Assembly (NCBI GenBank): GCA_020631735.1
Contig: CM036170.1
Coordinates: 72,555,737-72,619,736, forward strand
Length of the DNA: 64,000 nt
Direction: 5' to 3'
Origin: Saccharum officinarum
Lineage: Eukaryota > Streptophyta > Magnoliopsida > Poales > Poaceae
Under the pieces are notes generated by a model, which worked only from the letters and a program-made list of their open reading frames with translations, made no database searches and was not told the origin of the DNA. The position numbers were made by a program, and so were the translations under genes. Of the stretch, positions 11,782 through 22,400 are shown in pieces. Numbering within the stretch: position 1 is the first letter of the stretch; every line of letters begins with the position of its first letter.

Positions 11782-14700
11782 CCCTCCCCCCTTAAAAGAA
11801 TCACGTCCCGAGATTTGGAATGGAAGACCTTTTAAGGAAGAGAGACACGTTATCTTGTTCTCAATATCTGCTATAGCATTCAGCTACAAAGCTTCAACAT
11901 CGGTGAACAATTTGGCCAAAGGCACTTTCTAACATTGACTTTTCATGGTAAAATTTGTCTAAAGAATTTCCTTCATTGACTTCCATGAAGCATTGTTACT
12001 TTGGGAGGAATCCAAGATAGCACAATACTGCATTCTCAATGTACGGAGATCATTTGGTCCATGAGCGAGCACTCACAAGTATCTGATTCTTTAATGAACA
12101 TAACATGGTCCGTATGAACTTTACACTAGACTGAAATCTTCAGAAGTATACTCATTCAAATGATCCTATGTTCACAACATTTGAAAAGCAGTTCTCTACC
12201 AAAATGGCTTGAGCACAATCTTCCAAAAGGTGAGATCATAGACGACAACATACTCTGAGTCTATAGGATACTGACTAACCAATAGACAAGATTTACGTTG
12301 GTCGTAAATGTTCATTCATTTAGACACCAACTAATGGAAAACTACTTGAGGTTCCATGTGTGTAGTTCTCTTTCTCTGATGACAACACTGTATTATCTGA
12401 GTCTATCGATGGGTTAGTGAATGTGATAGCTGACTCAGTTGGCTTCGTATTTCGGCCAAATGTTACCTAAGAAGATGCTCTTATCCAATGGCAATAGTTA
12501 TCTGGGTTGAATCAGATGCAACCTCTTAGGTAAAAACATTTATAAGGTACCAAAGTATGTCATCATTGGAAAATCATTACCAAAGAAAGATGTAGCAAGG
12601 CCTTAAGGACAACAAAAGTTGTAATATTTACTAAATCGCGGGAAGTAGTCTACCACCAAGCGATTGAGTAAAATTTTCCTTGGTGACTTAGTTGTATTGT
12701 AAGCTGAGTTGACTTGCAGCATAACAACTTTGTCAGGCCAACTTTCACCTTGAGGCTTCCTTTTTAGGATCAAATAGCAGCTCGAAGATGGGAAATCTGT
12801 TGTTTGACACTTTTCATATTGCTTTTAATTCGCGATAGTATAAATTGATTTGTAGAAACCAAGGTTGCTCATACATTGGGGATACGAGAAAGCAAAAGCA
12901 ATTGAAAGAGTGTAAACTAGTATCTATGAGACCTCAAAAGAGCCATCTAACAGCAGATCTTGCCTATTAAATTACATATCAATTCGAGGATGCACACGCT
13001 TTGAACTTGCGGGTTACTTTTGCAAGGAAAAACACATACTTTCTCTACTTCTTCACCTTAGCTCTGATAGAACACCTTGCACTATTTGTGTGATTGTCCA
13101 AGATGGAATTGACTTGATCGCAATGACTCTGGACGATAGAGTATCACTCCAGTTGTTGGCTAGTTGATTAACTTCTTGCTGGTTATTGCTCTGTAAGACA
13201 TAGCCTTCGTAGCTACCAAAGAGTCATTACCTAACTAAAGATTAACCTTCCTATTGGTAACTAATCAGTTGTCTCACAACACTAAAAAGTTCCAAATCTT
13301 CACTCTCGACCCCAACAACTGTGGTTGATGCAGAATAGATGGTTGCCATCGAAGTTAGCAAACACGACGTTAATCTAGAGATGGTTGATTTTGATTGTAT
13401 GGTCATTATGCACCCAAGATTGCGACTTGGATAGCTCCGGTCACATGCACAATGCGACAATCGATTCTCATCCCTTAGATAACTTGTCCAACATTAAGTG
13501 TTGTGTGTCCTTTTTATCCAACAGAGATGAGATACTTTGCTCACTAGATGATGTTCGTCAATACGGGGACAACTAAATAGAGTCACTTGTCTCCACCTCT
13601 TGTAGTCCGTTATTGTTTATGTTTGTGACCTATTCTTCAAAGGTTATCTTTTATGTATCTCTAGATGGAAGCTCTACTACTTTCGGTCTGAGATATGGAT
13701 CTTACGATACGATATAGAGAGATAACCAAGGAAAAGTTCACATGAGAATAACACGTTGATGTTGTTCCGTAATGGATCATGACTAGAAACCACGATACCA
13801 GCACGTGCCGAGCAGCACAACCTTGTGTCGGCCGCCCACAGGAGGCTCTCGGTTTCGTCACGGCACCGTTAGTTGCTACTCATAACACCATTACCGATCA
13901 CACCACCAAGGTGAAATTTCAAGTGACACAATTTGGGTGGTAAAAACAAGCATTATACAAGGGAGGGATAGCAAGCAAAGGTAGTCACAAGGTTTGGAAT
14001 TAACCAGGAGGTGATTCAAAGATCAAAACATAGCACAAGAGAACATAGCTCAATTGCCAAAGGCGATTAAGTATGAGATTTTTGCTTAATTCCATGCACA
14101 CCCGGCGTCGACTAAGGAAACTACCAGAATTAAATAATAGAGATTCGATCATGTTGAGCAACAACATGAGATCAAGACTGATAAACATCCCAAGACTTGG
14201 GAAGGTTGAGGATGGCTTAAGCAAACTTCGTGGACAAAATTGAGTTACCACTCAAAGATTGAGTTGATAAGGTAGATGCACGAATTTGCAAGCACACGAT
14301 TTAAAGGCCATAGCAGAGAGACGTTGCGTTACACAAGCTAAACTTTGGGAGAGGCAACCAGAAGGTCCAACATGGATTGGATATGGTCTCCACAACTAGC
14401 AACGTACGAACCATGGTCAAAGCTGGCGTTCGCTAGAACTTAACTTGGTTGGTCGGTCGACAAGGTCTTGACAAAAAGGGTTGGAAAACATCCATGGCTT
14501 ATACAAACATATAGGAGAACTAAACTTTAGGCTTTTGGTCAAGCAAAGGTATGGATACAAACATTCAAGGGCTAACCATCAAGTATACAGGCTCAGGCTC
14601 CTAAGATAGAGAACCTAATGGAAGATAACAACCATACAATTACGTATGTGAACTTTGTTATAGGATAAAGCTATGTGACCCTCGGATGCTCACCGAGGAC

Positions 14701-15563
14701 AAACGAGGTGACAACTAGGGCACTACCAAGATAAACAAGCATACATACAACATCACAATCAAGCAATCATTTGAGAAAATTCAAACGAATGGGCTTAAGC
14801 AACCAATACAAGGCACAAGGCTCACCAAAATAAGCATTTATCTCAAGCATGAACTAACTACAAGTTTAGCTCTAAACAAACGCTAGCTAAGGGAGCCAAC
14901 TTAGCATGTGCATAGAATCTGAACAACAGCACAGTAGTTACTTGTTTCAACCATAACTAAGGTTGTAGACATCCCACAAAGGTGATCCTAGACTTTCTAG
15001 AAAGATTAGGAAGATGACTACACTTTAGTTATTCATACCAAAAGCAAATTCATAGAATTAACATGACAAAAATGCTAATGTTTCAGATCTATACCAATAT
15101 GGATAGAAAACTGACAAGAACTTCAAAAATGCACAACTGGAGTTCTAGGACCTAACAAAAGTGATCCTTAACTTTATGTAAAGCTTATTAAATTGTCTAT
15201 AACTTTCTTATTATCGTATTAGGATGATTCTATAGCTAACAAGGTTAATCAACACAAAGAAGACATTTCTGCCCAGTTTGGACAGATTCTGTCATTCAAC
15301 TTCACAGTCATAACTGGTGACTCACACCATCAAAAGTAGTGATCTTTAGCATTTTGGAAAGCTTAGAAAAAGTAATACACTTCCTATAATATTTCCAAGA
15401 CTTGATTCCATATTAACACAGGTCAAACAAATCAAACATTCAGATCTACTCAAAGCATAAGCAAAACCTGATAGTAAACTTCTAAAAGTTATAACTCTCA
15501 AACCATAAGGCCTAGGGTCATGAAATTTTAGTAAAAGCTAGAAAGTAAGTTAGCTACAACTTT
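11782..15563 (-). other. Polypurine tract and degenerate internal/LTR-like DNA
   Basis: On the minus strand the end adjoining the LTR reads AAATCTCGGGACG, then a T-rich stretch, then AAGGGGGGAGGG. This is the arrangement seen at the 3' end of Tekay-type chromoviruses, where the last integrase codons run into the polypurine tract. Beyond that I could not follow a pol reading frame; every frame is heavily interrupted. The part from about 14900 to the gap resembles AT-rich LTR sequence (short motifs such as 'ataactc...aaacca' and 'ctacaactttt' also occur near 8420-8510). It looks like an old decayed element. Confidence 0.4.
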
Positions 15564-15663
15564 NNNNNNNNNNNNNNNNNNNNNNNNNNNNNNNNNNNNN
15601 NNNNNNNNNNNNNNNNNNNNNNNNNNNNNNNNNNNNNNNNNNNNNNNNNNNNNNNNNNNNNNN
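15564..15663. other. Assembly gap (100 N)
   Basis: Exactly 100 N, the conventional size for a gap of unknown length. Sequence on the two sides shows no continuity: AT-rich LTR-like DNA on the left, unrelated intergenic DNA on the right. Confidence 0.95.
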
Positions 15664-16084
15664 GAAGCCAAACGGGAAGCTGGGGGTATCACGGGACACT
15701 GCCGCTGGCCCAGTATAAACTGCTCCGGTGTAGTCCCGAGCTTTCGTTTCTTTTTCTCACAAAAAAGACTTTCCTTTCTTTCTTTTTTTTTACTTAGACT
15801 TTCCTTTCTCACTATAATACATAAATAAACCTCACTTGAAAGCAAAATCTAACGAAGTCATCATCTTTTACGTGTTCTAGCTGTAGCCTGCAGGAGGAAA
15901 AGGCTGGAATGAGCTTTACTCATTGTTTTATTTTTCGATCAATTACTCATCTTATTACGTACGATAATGATTTGGCAAAGGAGTGCATCAGTCCGGACGC
16001 GCCCCTGGTTCTGGGGATCAGCCCGGTCTGCTCCCCCTAAGGTCCATCTAAAACTCTTAAGGCTCGTTCGATAATGCATACTTA
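15664..16084. other. Intergenic, nothing recognised
   Basis: No gene or clear repeat. There is a pyrimidine-rich patch near 15740-15800, which on the minus strand is a purine-rich A/G run. Confidence 0.4.
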
Positions 16085-16309
16085 TTAGTTACTTACATGC
16101 CTACTTTGATCGTAGCCATATGTAAACATAGGGATCCTAGACCCTCGTCCTGAAGGCGTGTTTGATGACGGCGTCAACAGCGCCACCTGGCCGCTGAGTA
16201 GCAGCCCCATGAAAAAGCTCGCGGCGCACAGCATGACGACGCTCTTCCCCAACATTAGCGTCGCTCGTGCATCTTCTTCTTCAGTTTGCGGATGTCTCTC
16301 GGTCAGCAA
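16085..16309 (-). pseudogene. Possible N-terminal fragment of a beta-1,3-galactosyltransferase-like protein
   Basis: A 74-codon frame contains, in its middle, a Lys followed by a hydrophobic membrane anchor: KSVVMLCAASFFMGLLLSG, then QVALLTPSS. This has the look of the type II anchor at the N-terminus of plant beta-1,3-galactosyltransferases (DUF4094 group). The resemblance is from memory and covers only about 30 residues. The frame before it has no ATG in good context, and the residues after it (ending near 16085) look unrelated. I read it as a captured or relict exon fragment rather than a gene. A chance hydrophobic frame in GC-rich DNA is the alternative. Confidence 0.3.
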
Positions 16310-16559
16310 CGCTTGTAGTGTCGACGCGGATAGTGTCTTCGACGTGAATAGTGTCTTCTCCTCTCACCATGCCTCCTTCCTCCCACGCCCACGCGCAGGG
16401 CCTGACTGCTCTCTGTCGCCTCTGTCGAGCCCCACTTCCTCCGACCTCCGTGGCGTCACGGCTCTAATCTCCTTCTCCACTGTGACCTAGCGTCGGATCT
16501 CATTGTGCAATCATTCGCCCCCCCCCCCTCCGACTCGCCTACCAGGGTTTGCTAAAAAA

Positions 16560-16950
16560 GCGCATGTTCCAAGTATATGTTTCAAGTGTTTTAGATGATT
16601 CAGAGGTATGTTGCAAGTGTTTCATATGGATGTTGTAAAAGTAGATTGGAATGTTGCATATATTGCAATGGCTATACACGTATGTTGCAAGCGTTTGTTC
16701 TAAATGTTTCATCTGTTTTTCAGACGTATATTGTTAGCGTGTTTATCTGGATGTTACGTATGTTTTATATATATGTTGAAAGTGTTTTATCTGGATGTTG
16801 TATATGTTTTTAATGGCTTTTCAAGTGTTTTTAGGTTTTTTTGTAAGTGTTTTAAACGCATGTTTCAAGTGTTTCATTTGTTTACAGACTTATGTTGCAA
16901 ATGTTTCATCTGAATATTTTCAAAAGTAGATTGATATTGCACATGTTGCA
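16560..16950. repeat. Degenerate short tandem repeats (TGTTGCAAGTGTTT type)
   Basis: About 390 bp made of imperfect 25-45-bp units mixing the motifs 'atgttgcaagtgttt', 'catctggatgtt' and 'cagacgtatgttg'. The same kind of array is common near genes in grasses. Open frames here (Cys-, Phe- and Val-rich) are produced by the repeat and are not genes. No flanking inverted repeats were recognised. Confidence 0.6.
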
Positions 16951-17408
16951 ATGACGCTGGTGGTCGACAGACATCGGCCTATCGCAAGGTTTTGTCTCCT
17001 TCCTTGTGCGGCGCGCCTCGCCCTCTCCTCTCCCTCCCTTCCCTTCCCTCCATCTCGACGCGACAGTTTGAGCTCGGCGTGTGACGACGTGGACGTCCGA
17101 CAACCGCGGATGTTGTGGCCCGACGAGCGCGCGGAGGTGGTGGCCCTGAGTGGGCTGACGGCGGGCAGCCCTGTAGCAAGTTAAGGTCTGTACCATCCAC
17201 AAGCTATGCGCGGGAAACAGAGCAGTTGTGGGCATCTATCCGGATGTCCGGGCACTGGTGCTAGTGTATTATGTACGAGTATTCGAAAACTCTTGATAGA
17301 CACAGACACATTGCAAAAGTAGATTTTGAATGTTGTTTCTACTAATCCAATAGTCATAATCTTAAGGCTTGAATTTTGTTTCTACTAATCCAATAGTCGT
17401 AATCCTAA
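16951..17408. other. Intergenic, with a 36-bp direct repeat
   Basis: A GC-rich part (16975-17180) is followed by AT-rich DNA. At about 17333-17367 and 17375-17410 a ~36-bp unit containing 'tactaatccaatagtc' is repeated with a few changes. The second unit runs into the left edge of the next element, so part of that element's apparent terminus may derive from this repeat. No gene is supported. Confidence 0.45.
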
Positions 17409-18071
17409 GGCCATGTTCGGTTACAGTGGAACCAATCGAGAGGGATTGAGCCAGGGGTACGTGTGCAACGAGACTGGTCATCGCGAGTCCTCCAATTGGC
17501 AGGCATGCAAGATCTCGTGCCGATGCCGTTGTGAGGACCTAGCACCGCAGCTGTCGCGCTCACCTCCACGCGGATCTGTTCCACGACTCCAAAGTAGTAG
17601 TTTAATTCCTGGCGCGGTGCGGGACTGTCCGCACCGCCCAATCGCTAAATGGACCTGTAAAAGCACTATAGTCCACACGTCAGGATGCCTTTACAGATTA
17701 GTAGTGGACCAGCGCTGCTCTCACTCGTCCGGTATAGCAATCTCCAAATAAACTACCACCACACCCGCGCCCCTCCCCACTACACAGCAATGGCGCAAGA
17801 GTAGCGTTGCTGGTGTGGTGGATGGGATAGCATTTGTCTCTCACTGCGCTAGGTTTGGAGATGCCCTGTAGCAAACAGAGGGATTGAGGATGAAATAGAG
17901 AGCAGCGGTTCGAGCCTTTCCTCTATATATTTCCAGTATAGGCTCGGTTCCAGGCGTGCGGTGCGAATAGCCTACCGGGTCTTTCCACGCGGAGGTGCGG
18001 CCTTATAGCGGAACGACCCGGCATACGGGTTTCGTAGGCTAACCAGGATTGATCCACAACCGAACGTGCAC
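17409..18071. mobile_element. Tourist/PIF-Harbinger-like element, 663 bp
   Basis: The left end GGCCATGTTCGGTT and the reverse complement of the right end (GTGCACGTTCGGTT) match over most of 14 bases. Both sides are flanked by TAA (17406-17408 and 18072-18074), the target duplication expected for PIF/Harbinger elements. The interior has no transposase frame. Its right part (about 17900-18070) is only 130-300 bp upstream of the dirigent start and contains a TATATAT motif at about 17923-17930. The ends are imperfect, so the call is moderate. Confidence 0.45.
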
Positions 18072-18201
18072 TAACGGAGTAGTTTAGCTCATCAACCAAC
18101 TCCCCTGATCTTGCTTGTTTACTCATCTGCCCTCTTCACCACCTAAACCAAAATCCTCCCAGGCACCACTTAAACAAGCTTCGATCAGACGCAAAACATA
18201 T

Positions 18202-18843
18202 ATGCACGGGCGGGCCAAGATGCACGCACAATCTCGCCCTCGCATCCTCGCCTGCACTGCTCTCGCACTCCTACTCGCCGTGACGATGACGAGCACGGTA
18301 GCCAGCGCCCGTCCGGCACGTCACAGTTCCCCGCCCCCGTCCCACAGCTCCGGCCAGACGATCACGCTGTACACCGCCGGCGTCACATCGCCGGAAACCG
18401 CGGCTCCTTCCACGCGGCACCCCGTCTTCACGAACCAGGGGCCAATCGGCCACTCCGGCAGCTGGCTGCGCGCCTTGACGAGGCCAGACGCACTCCGGCC
18501 CGGCGCGGTGACCGTGATCGACGAGCAGCTCCGCGGCAGGAAGGAGTTCGGGCTGCCTCTGGAAGGAAGGCTGCAGGGCGTCCTCGTCACCAGCTTGGCA
18601 GACAACAGCAGCCATATGGTGGCCGTGAAGGCCTCGTTCGCCGGCGATGGCGCGGACGACAGCCTCAGGTTTTTCGGCGTCCGCCGCGACGATCAGGAGG
18701 AGTCTCACATCGCGGTTGTCGGAGGGACGGGACGGTACAGTGGCGCCACCGGCTTTGCCGTTGTCAGAGTTGCTGGTGTACCAGAAATGGGTGGGAATGT
18801 CAGCTCGAGCAGAGCGCTCAGTTTCAGTGTGCATCTCAAGTAA
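18202..18843 (+). CDS. Dirigent protein, secreted
   Basis: Single-exon gene of 213 codons. Dirigent proteins bind phenoxy radicals and steer stereoselective coupling in lignan and lignin-related chemistry in the apoplast. The first in-frame ATG is 18202; a second at 18220 would also give a signal peptide. Residues about 14-37 are hydrophobic and end in an Ala-rich cleavage region. The dirigent domain follows: VIDEQL (105-110), GRLQG (122-126), then VVGGTGRYSGATG (172-184), the most conserved family motif, and a C-terminal beta strand ending in SVHLK. Two possible N-glycosylation sites (NSS at 135, NVS at 199) are present. Length is normal for the family and no introns are needed. It converges with the UDP-xylose synthase gene 598 bp away. 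Which coupling reaction it guides cannot be told from sequence. Confidence 0.88.
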   Translation: MHGRAKMHAQSRPRILACTALALLLAVTMTSTVASARPARHSSPPPSHSSGQTITLYTAGVTSPETAAPSTRHPVFTNQGPIGHSGSWLRALTRPDALRPGAVTVIDEQLRGRKEFGLPLEGRLQGVLVTSLADNSSHMVAVKASFAGDGADDSLRFFGVRRDDQEESHIAVVGGTGRYSGATGFAVVRVAGVPEMGGNVSSSRALSFSVHLK

Positions 18844-19441
18844 AGGCCATAGAAATTGCGGAAACACCATGTTGCAAGTAAGCTTCGTTGATGTTTTTGA
18901 AAATCAACATCTGATGACAAATGTATCCAGAAAAATGCTCAGATACTGTATATAAGACTATGTTAGTTTTCACTTTATCTGTCAAACATTTTGAAAAAAG
19001 GGGGAATTTGTGGACTGTCAGTTGAATATACAAGAACAAAAGTGAGCTGGCAAACACATTAAATTACATTTTTCACATGATGGATGTTCTGTGTTACAAA
19101 AGCTCCTGAAATACAGCATTGTATCCTATCTCTCACCACCCACAATTCTGGAATCTCACACATGCACAAAAAATAATTGACTGCTTCTGTTCTGCCTCAC
19201 CAAGATACAAAAAAAATTAATACGAACGTCCCATGAACTTTTCAGCTATTTCACAGAAATTGTACTATCCCGTTGAAATACTATGGATTCCCCACATTCC
19301 AAATGGGGCCTGCGTGATTCTACAGTCTACTGTGTACACAGTACATTGTACTGCATGGCTCCAATCGGTGAAGAGCTTTTGACTGTATTTGCAGCATCGT
19401 TCAGACTCAAACCGGTCACCAGTATTGTAGGATTGCTTTGA
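18844..19441. other. Shared 3' flank of two convergent genes
   Basis: AT-rich DNA between the stop codons of the dirigent gene (+) and the UDP-xylose synthase gene (-). It must hold both 3' UTRs. No further gene or repeat was recognised. Confidence 0.55.
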
Positions 19442-22400
19442 TTACTCATCCGAGATCCTTTGACGGAAGTCTTTTACCATTAGCGGAAGGCCTTCTTTGA
19501 GAGAGACCTTTGGCTCCCAATGTAGCAGTTGCTTAGCCTTGGTGATATCTGGCTTTCTCATATGGGGATCATCAGCTGTATTGGGTTTGAATTCAATGGT
19601 TGCCATTGGGTCAATTGTTTCCTTCACAACCTGGAGAAGGTGCGTTTGTCATTTGTGCACTTTAAGGATATTTTTTATTGCGCTCAAAAAAGGATATATT
19701 TTTTAAAACAGATTGTCTACAAACCTGTGCTAGCTCCAACATGGTAAACTCTCCTGGGTTACCCAAGTTGAAAGGACCAATATGATCACTCTCCATTAGA
19801 GCCATCAACCCAGCAACCTAAGAACATATGGTGCAGGATTACGAACAACTTAAATAAGAGGCAAAGGTATGTGAAGCCATGGGTGAGCATTCATCTCATA
19901 TGTATAAACAAAGCTCAATAAGATTTTAGTCGCAGAATATTCTCTCTCCAAATTGTAAATAAGTGGCAACAATATGAATGGCTAATTCCCTGGTCCCTCT
20001 AGAAAATTGTTGCTGGCAATCTATTACAATGAATCTAGGACTGAATAGTAAAAAAAACTTTATGGTAGAAAGAAGCATAACAAAGTTCTGTACATTTCGT
20101 ATTAATTCTTAAGATATGCAACTGGAGAAGAGAGTGTTGCCAAGTGAAATTGCAGTAGGGAACAACAGCACAGAAGATCCGCAGGTAACGATCACAGTTC
20201 ACACACCAAAATGCATAATAAGACTGTTCAGTGCTTACCAGATCAGAAACATATTGGAAACTTCGAGTTTGTTTCCCGTCACCATAAACTGTCATCGGTT
20301 GTCTTCGCAGTGCCTGCAAGGACAATTGTATGGATGCTTACATGCATAATAAATCACAACTACGAAAAATAGAGTCCATAATATGTAGCAAACAAACCTG
20401 TGCAACAAAATTGCTGACGACACGGCCATCATCGAGGCACATACGAGGACCATATGTATTGAAAATGCGTGCAATACGCACCTGTCAACTATTCAAGTTA
20501 GTAAAACATATTCAAGAAGTATAACGATTTAAAGCTAATAAAGAGCTGCAGTATTTTGTTAAATCCACCAGAAGATTAATTGAACAAGATTGTATATACA
20601 ACATATTAATGTAAATAATGAATCATATTGGTCGTAACTTGTCTCATGAAGCAGTATAATTGATATAACTGTTATTGGAATAAATCCAAGATGCCGAGCA
20701 TGAAATTGAAATATTATAATGTTCAAGGCTGCTAGCTTCCCACAATAATCCATCCATAACAAACCTATGTCATTCCATATCTTCTCAATAATTAAGAACC
20801 AAACCTAATAAATCAGTTATGAATATGATACATTAAGAAGTTTAGGCTGTGTTTCATTGAGTTTCCTTATTTTGCCACTTAAGTAAATGAAAAAACATAG
20901 GTGCTGTTTGGTTGGCACATTTCGTGATGTGATCCGATCTCACCGCCAACGGACTGCGTTCATTGTTGTCTGTTTGCCGAACTGTGTGATCGGTTGCCAG
21001 GGGATCAGATACGGGCCTTCAGCGCGCAGCTTACGCTCGATCGCGTAAGCGTTTGCACTCACGTCCGGTAACGCCGCAACGAGAAAAAGAACTACCTTGG
21101 CCGGAACCAAACAAAAATAGAAAGCAGCGATTCCCTTCCCATTACCGTCGGGGAAGTGCTATCTTTACGTTAACGTTGTCACGTGTAGAACCAAACAGCA
21201 TCATAAAGGCTTCAATAGCCTATATAAAAAAATATTGTCTTTCGAACAGGGCTCCGCCGTTGTGATGCCGCAGTCTTCGGAACAGGGCTCCGCCGCTGTG
21301 ATTCCGCCTGAGGGAATGAGAGTCATGAACTGTAATAATCTGCGCGCGACTCTAGAGAGCTCACCTGTGACGTTCGACCTTTAGGTCTTTTTGTTGGAGT
21401 ATATGTAGGCCCATGAGGCTAAGGCCCATGTGGCCCATGTATGTTGGAGTATATGTAGGCCCATGAGGCTAAGGCCCATGTGGCCCATGTATGGAGACTA
21501 TATAGCTACCCTTCTAGGGTTAGCCAAGAAAGGGAATTTACTTCTTCCAACATGGTAATCAGAGCCTAGGGTTAGTTTTCCTCTTCCCCTGCCTCCCAGC
21601 CGCCGCCCATCCCCTGGTGGTGCTGCCCGCCGGCCCAGCCACCATGGCCGGCGGCCCTCCCCTTCCCCCTTCCCTCTTCCCCTCCTCTTCCTCTCCCACC
21701 TGGGTCCAACTCCTGGCTGGTGCTGCCGCTGCTACCTCTCCCAGCAGCGCTGCTGCTTCCCACCCGCCCAGACCCGGCGGCCCTCCCCTGGCCGCCCCCC
21801 TCCCCGCCGGCCAGCACCTGGCCGCCGGCCCCTTTCTCCCCGCCGGCCAGCCCTGGCCGCCGGCCACCACCTCCCCGCCGGCCAGCACCTGGCCGCCGGC
21901 CACCCCCTGCCTGCTGGCGGCTCTTCTCTGGCCGGCGGGCATCCCACCACTCCTACAGCCGCTGCTGCTCTGCCAGGGGCGGCAGCCTCTGCGGGCGCTG
22001 CTGCTCTGCCTCCAGCAGCTGCAGCCGGCCCTCTTCCTGGAGCTGCTGCCGCCGCTGCAGTTTCTTCTTCCCGCCCCCTCCCTCCAGGCGCTGCCTCCAG
22101 GGCCGCTGCCCTTCTTCTTGCCGCTGCTGCGGCTTCTTCCTCCCGCCCCCTCCCTCCTACCGCTGATTCCCAGGCCGCCTGGCCGCCGCCCCTCCCTGGA
22201 GCGGGTGGCCAGCCCCTGCTCCAGCCGCCAGGGAGTGGGCTGGCCCTGGGCGCCACCATCTCCTCTGCTGCCCAACTCTCTGCCACCCCTACAAGTGCGG
22301 CCACCGCTCCTCCAGCAGCGCCCCAGGGTGCCGCTGCTTCTTCTTCCGCTGGACAGTACGCCTCAGGCACGGGTGACGCGGCCATAGGGCCCCTGCCGGC

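Noticed and set aside
18115..18201. Upstream extension of the dirigent frame
   Set aside because: The frame is open but begins with TTG; the first ATG is 18202 and the signal peptide follows it.
18271..18870. 199-codon minus-strand frame
   Set aside because: Antisense of the dirigent gene; no domain.
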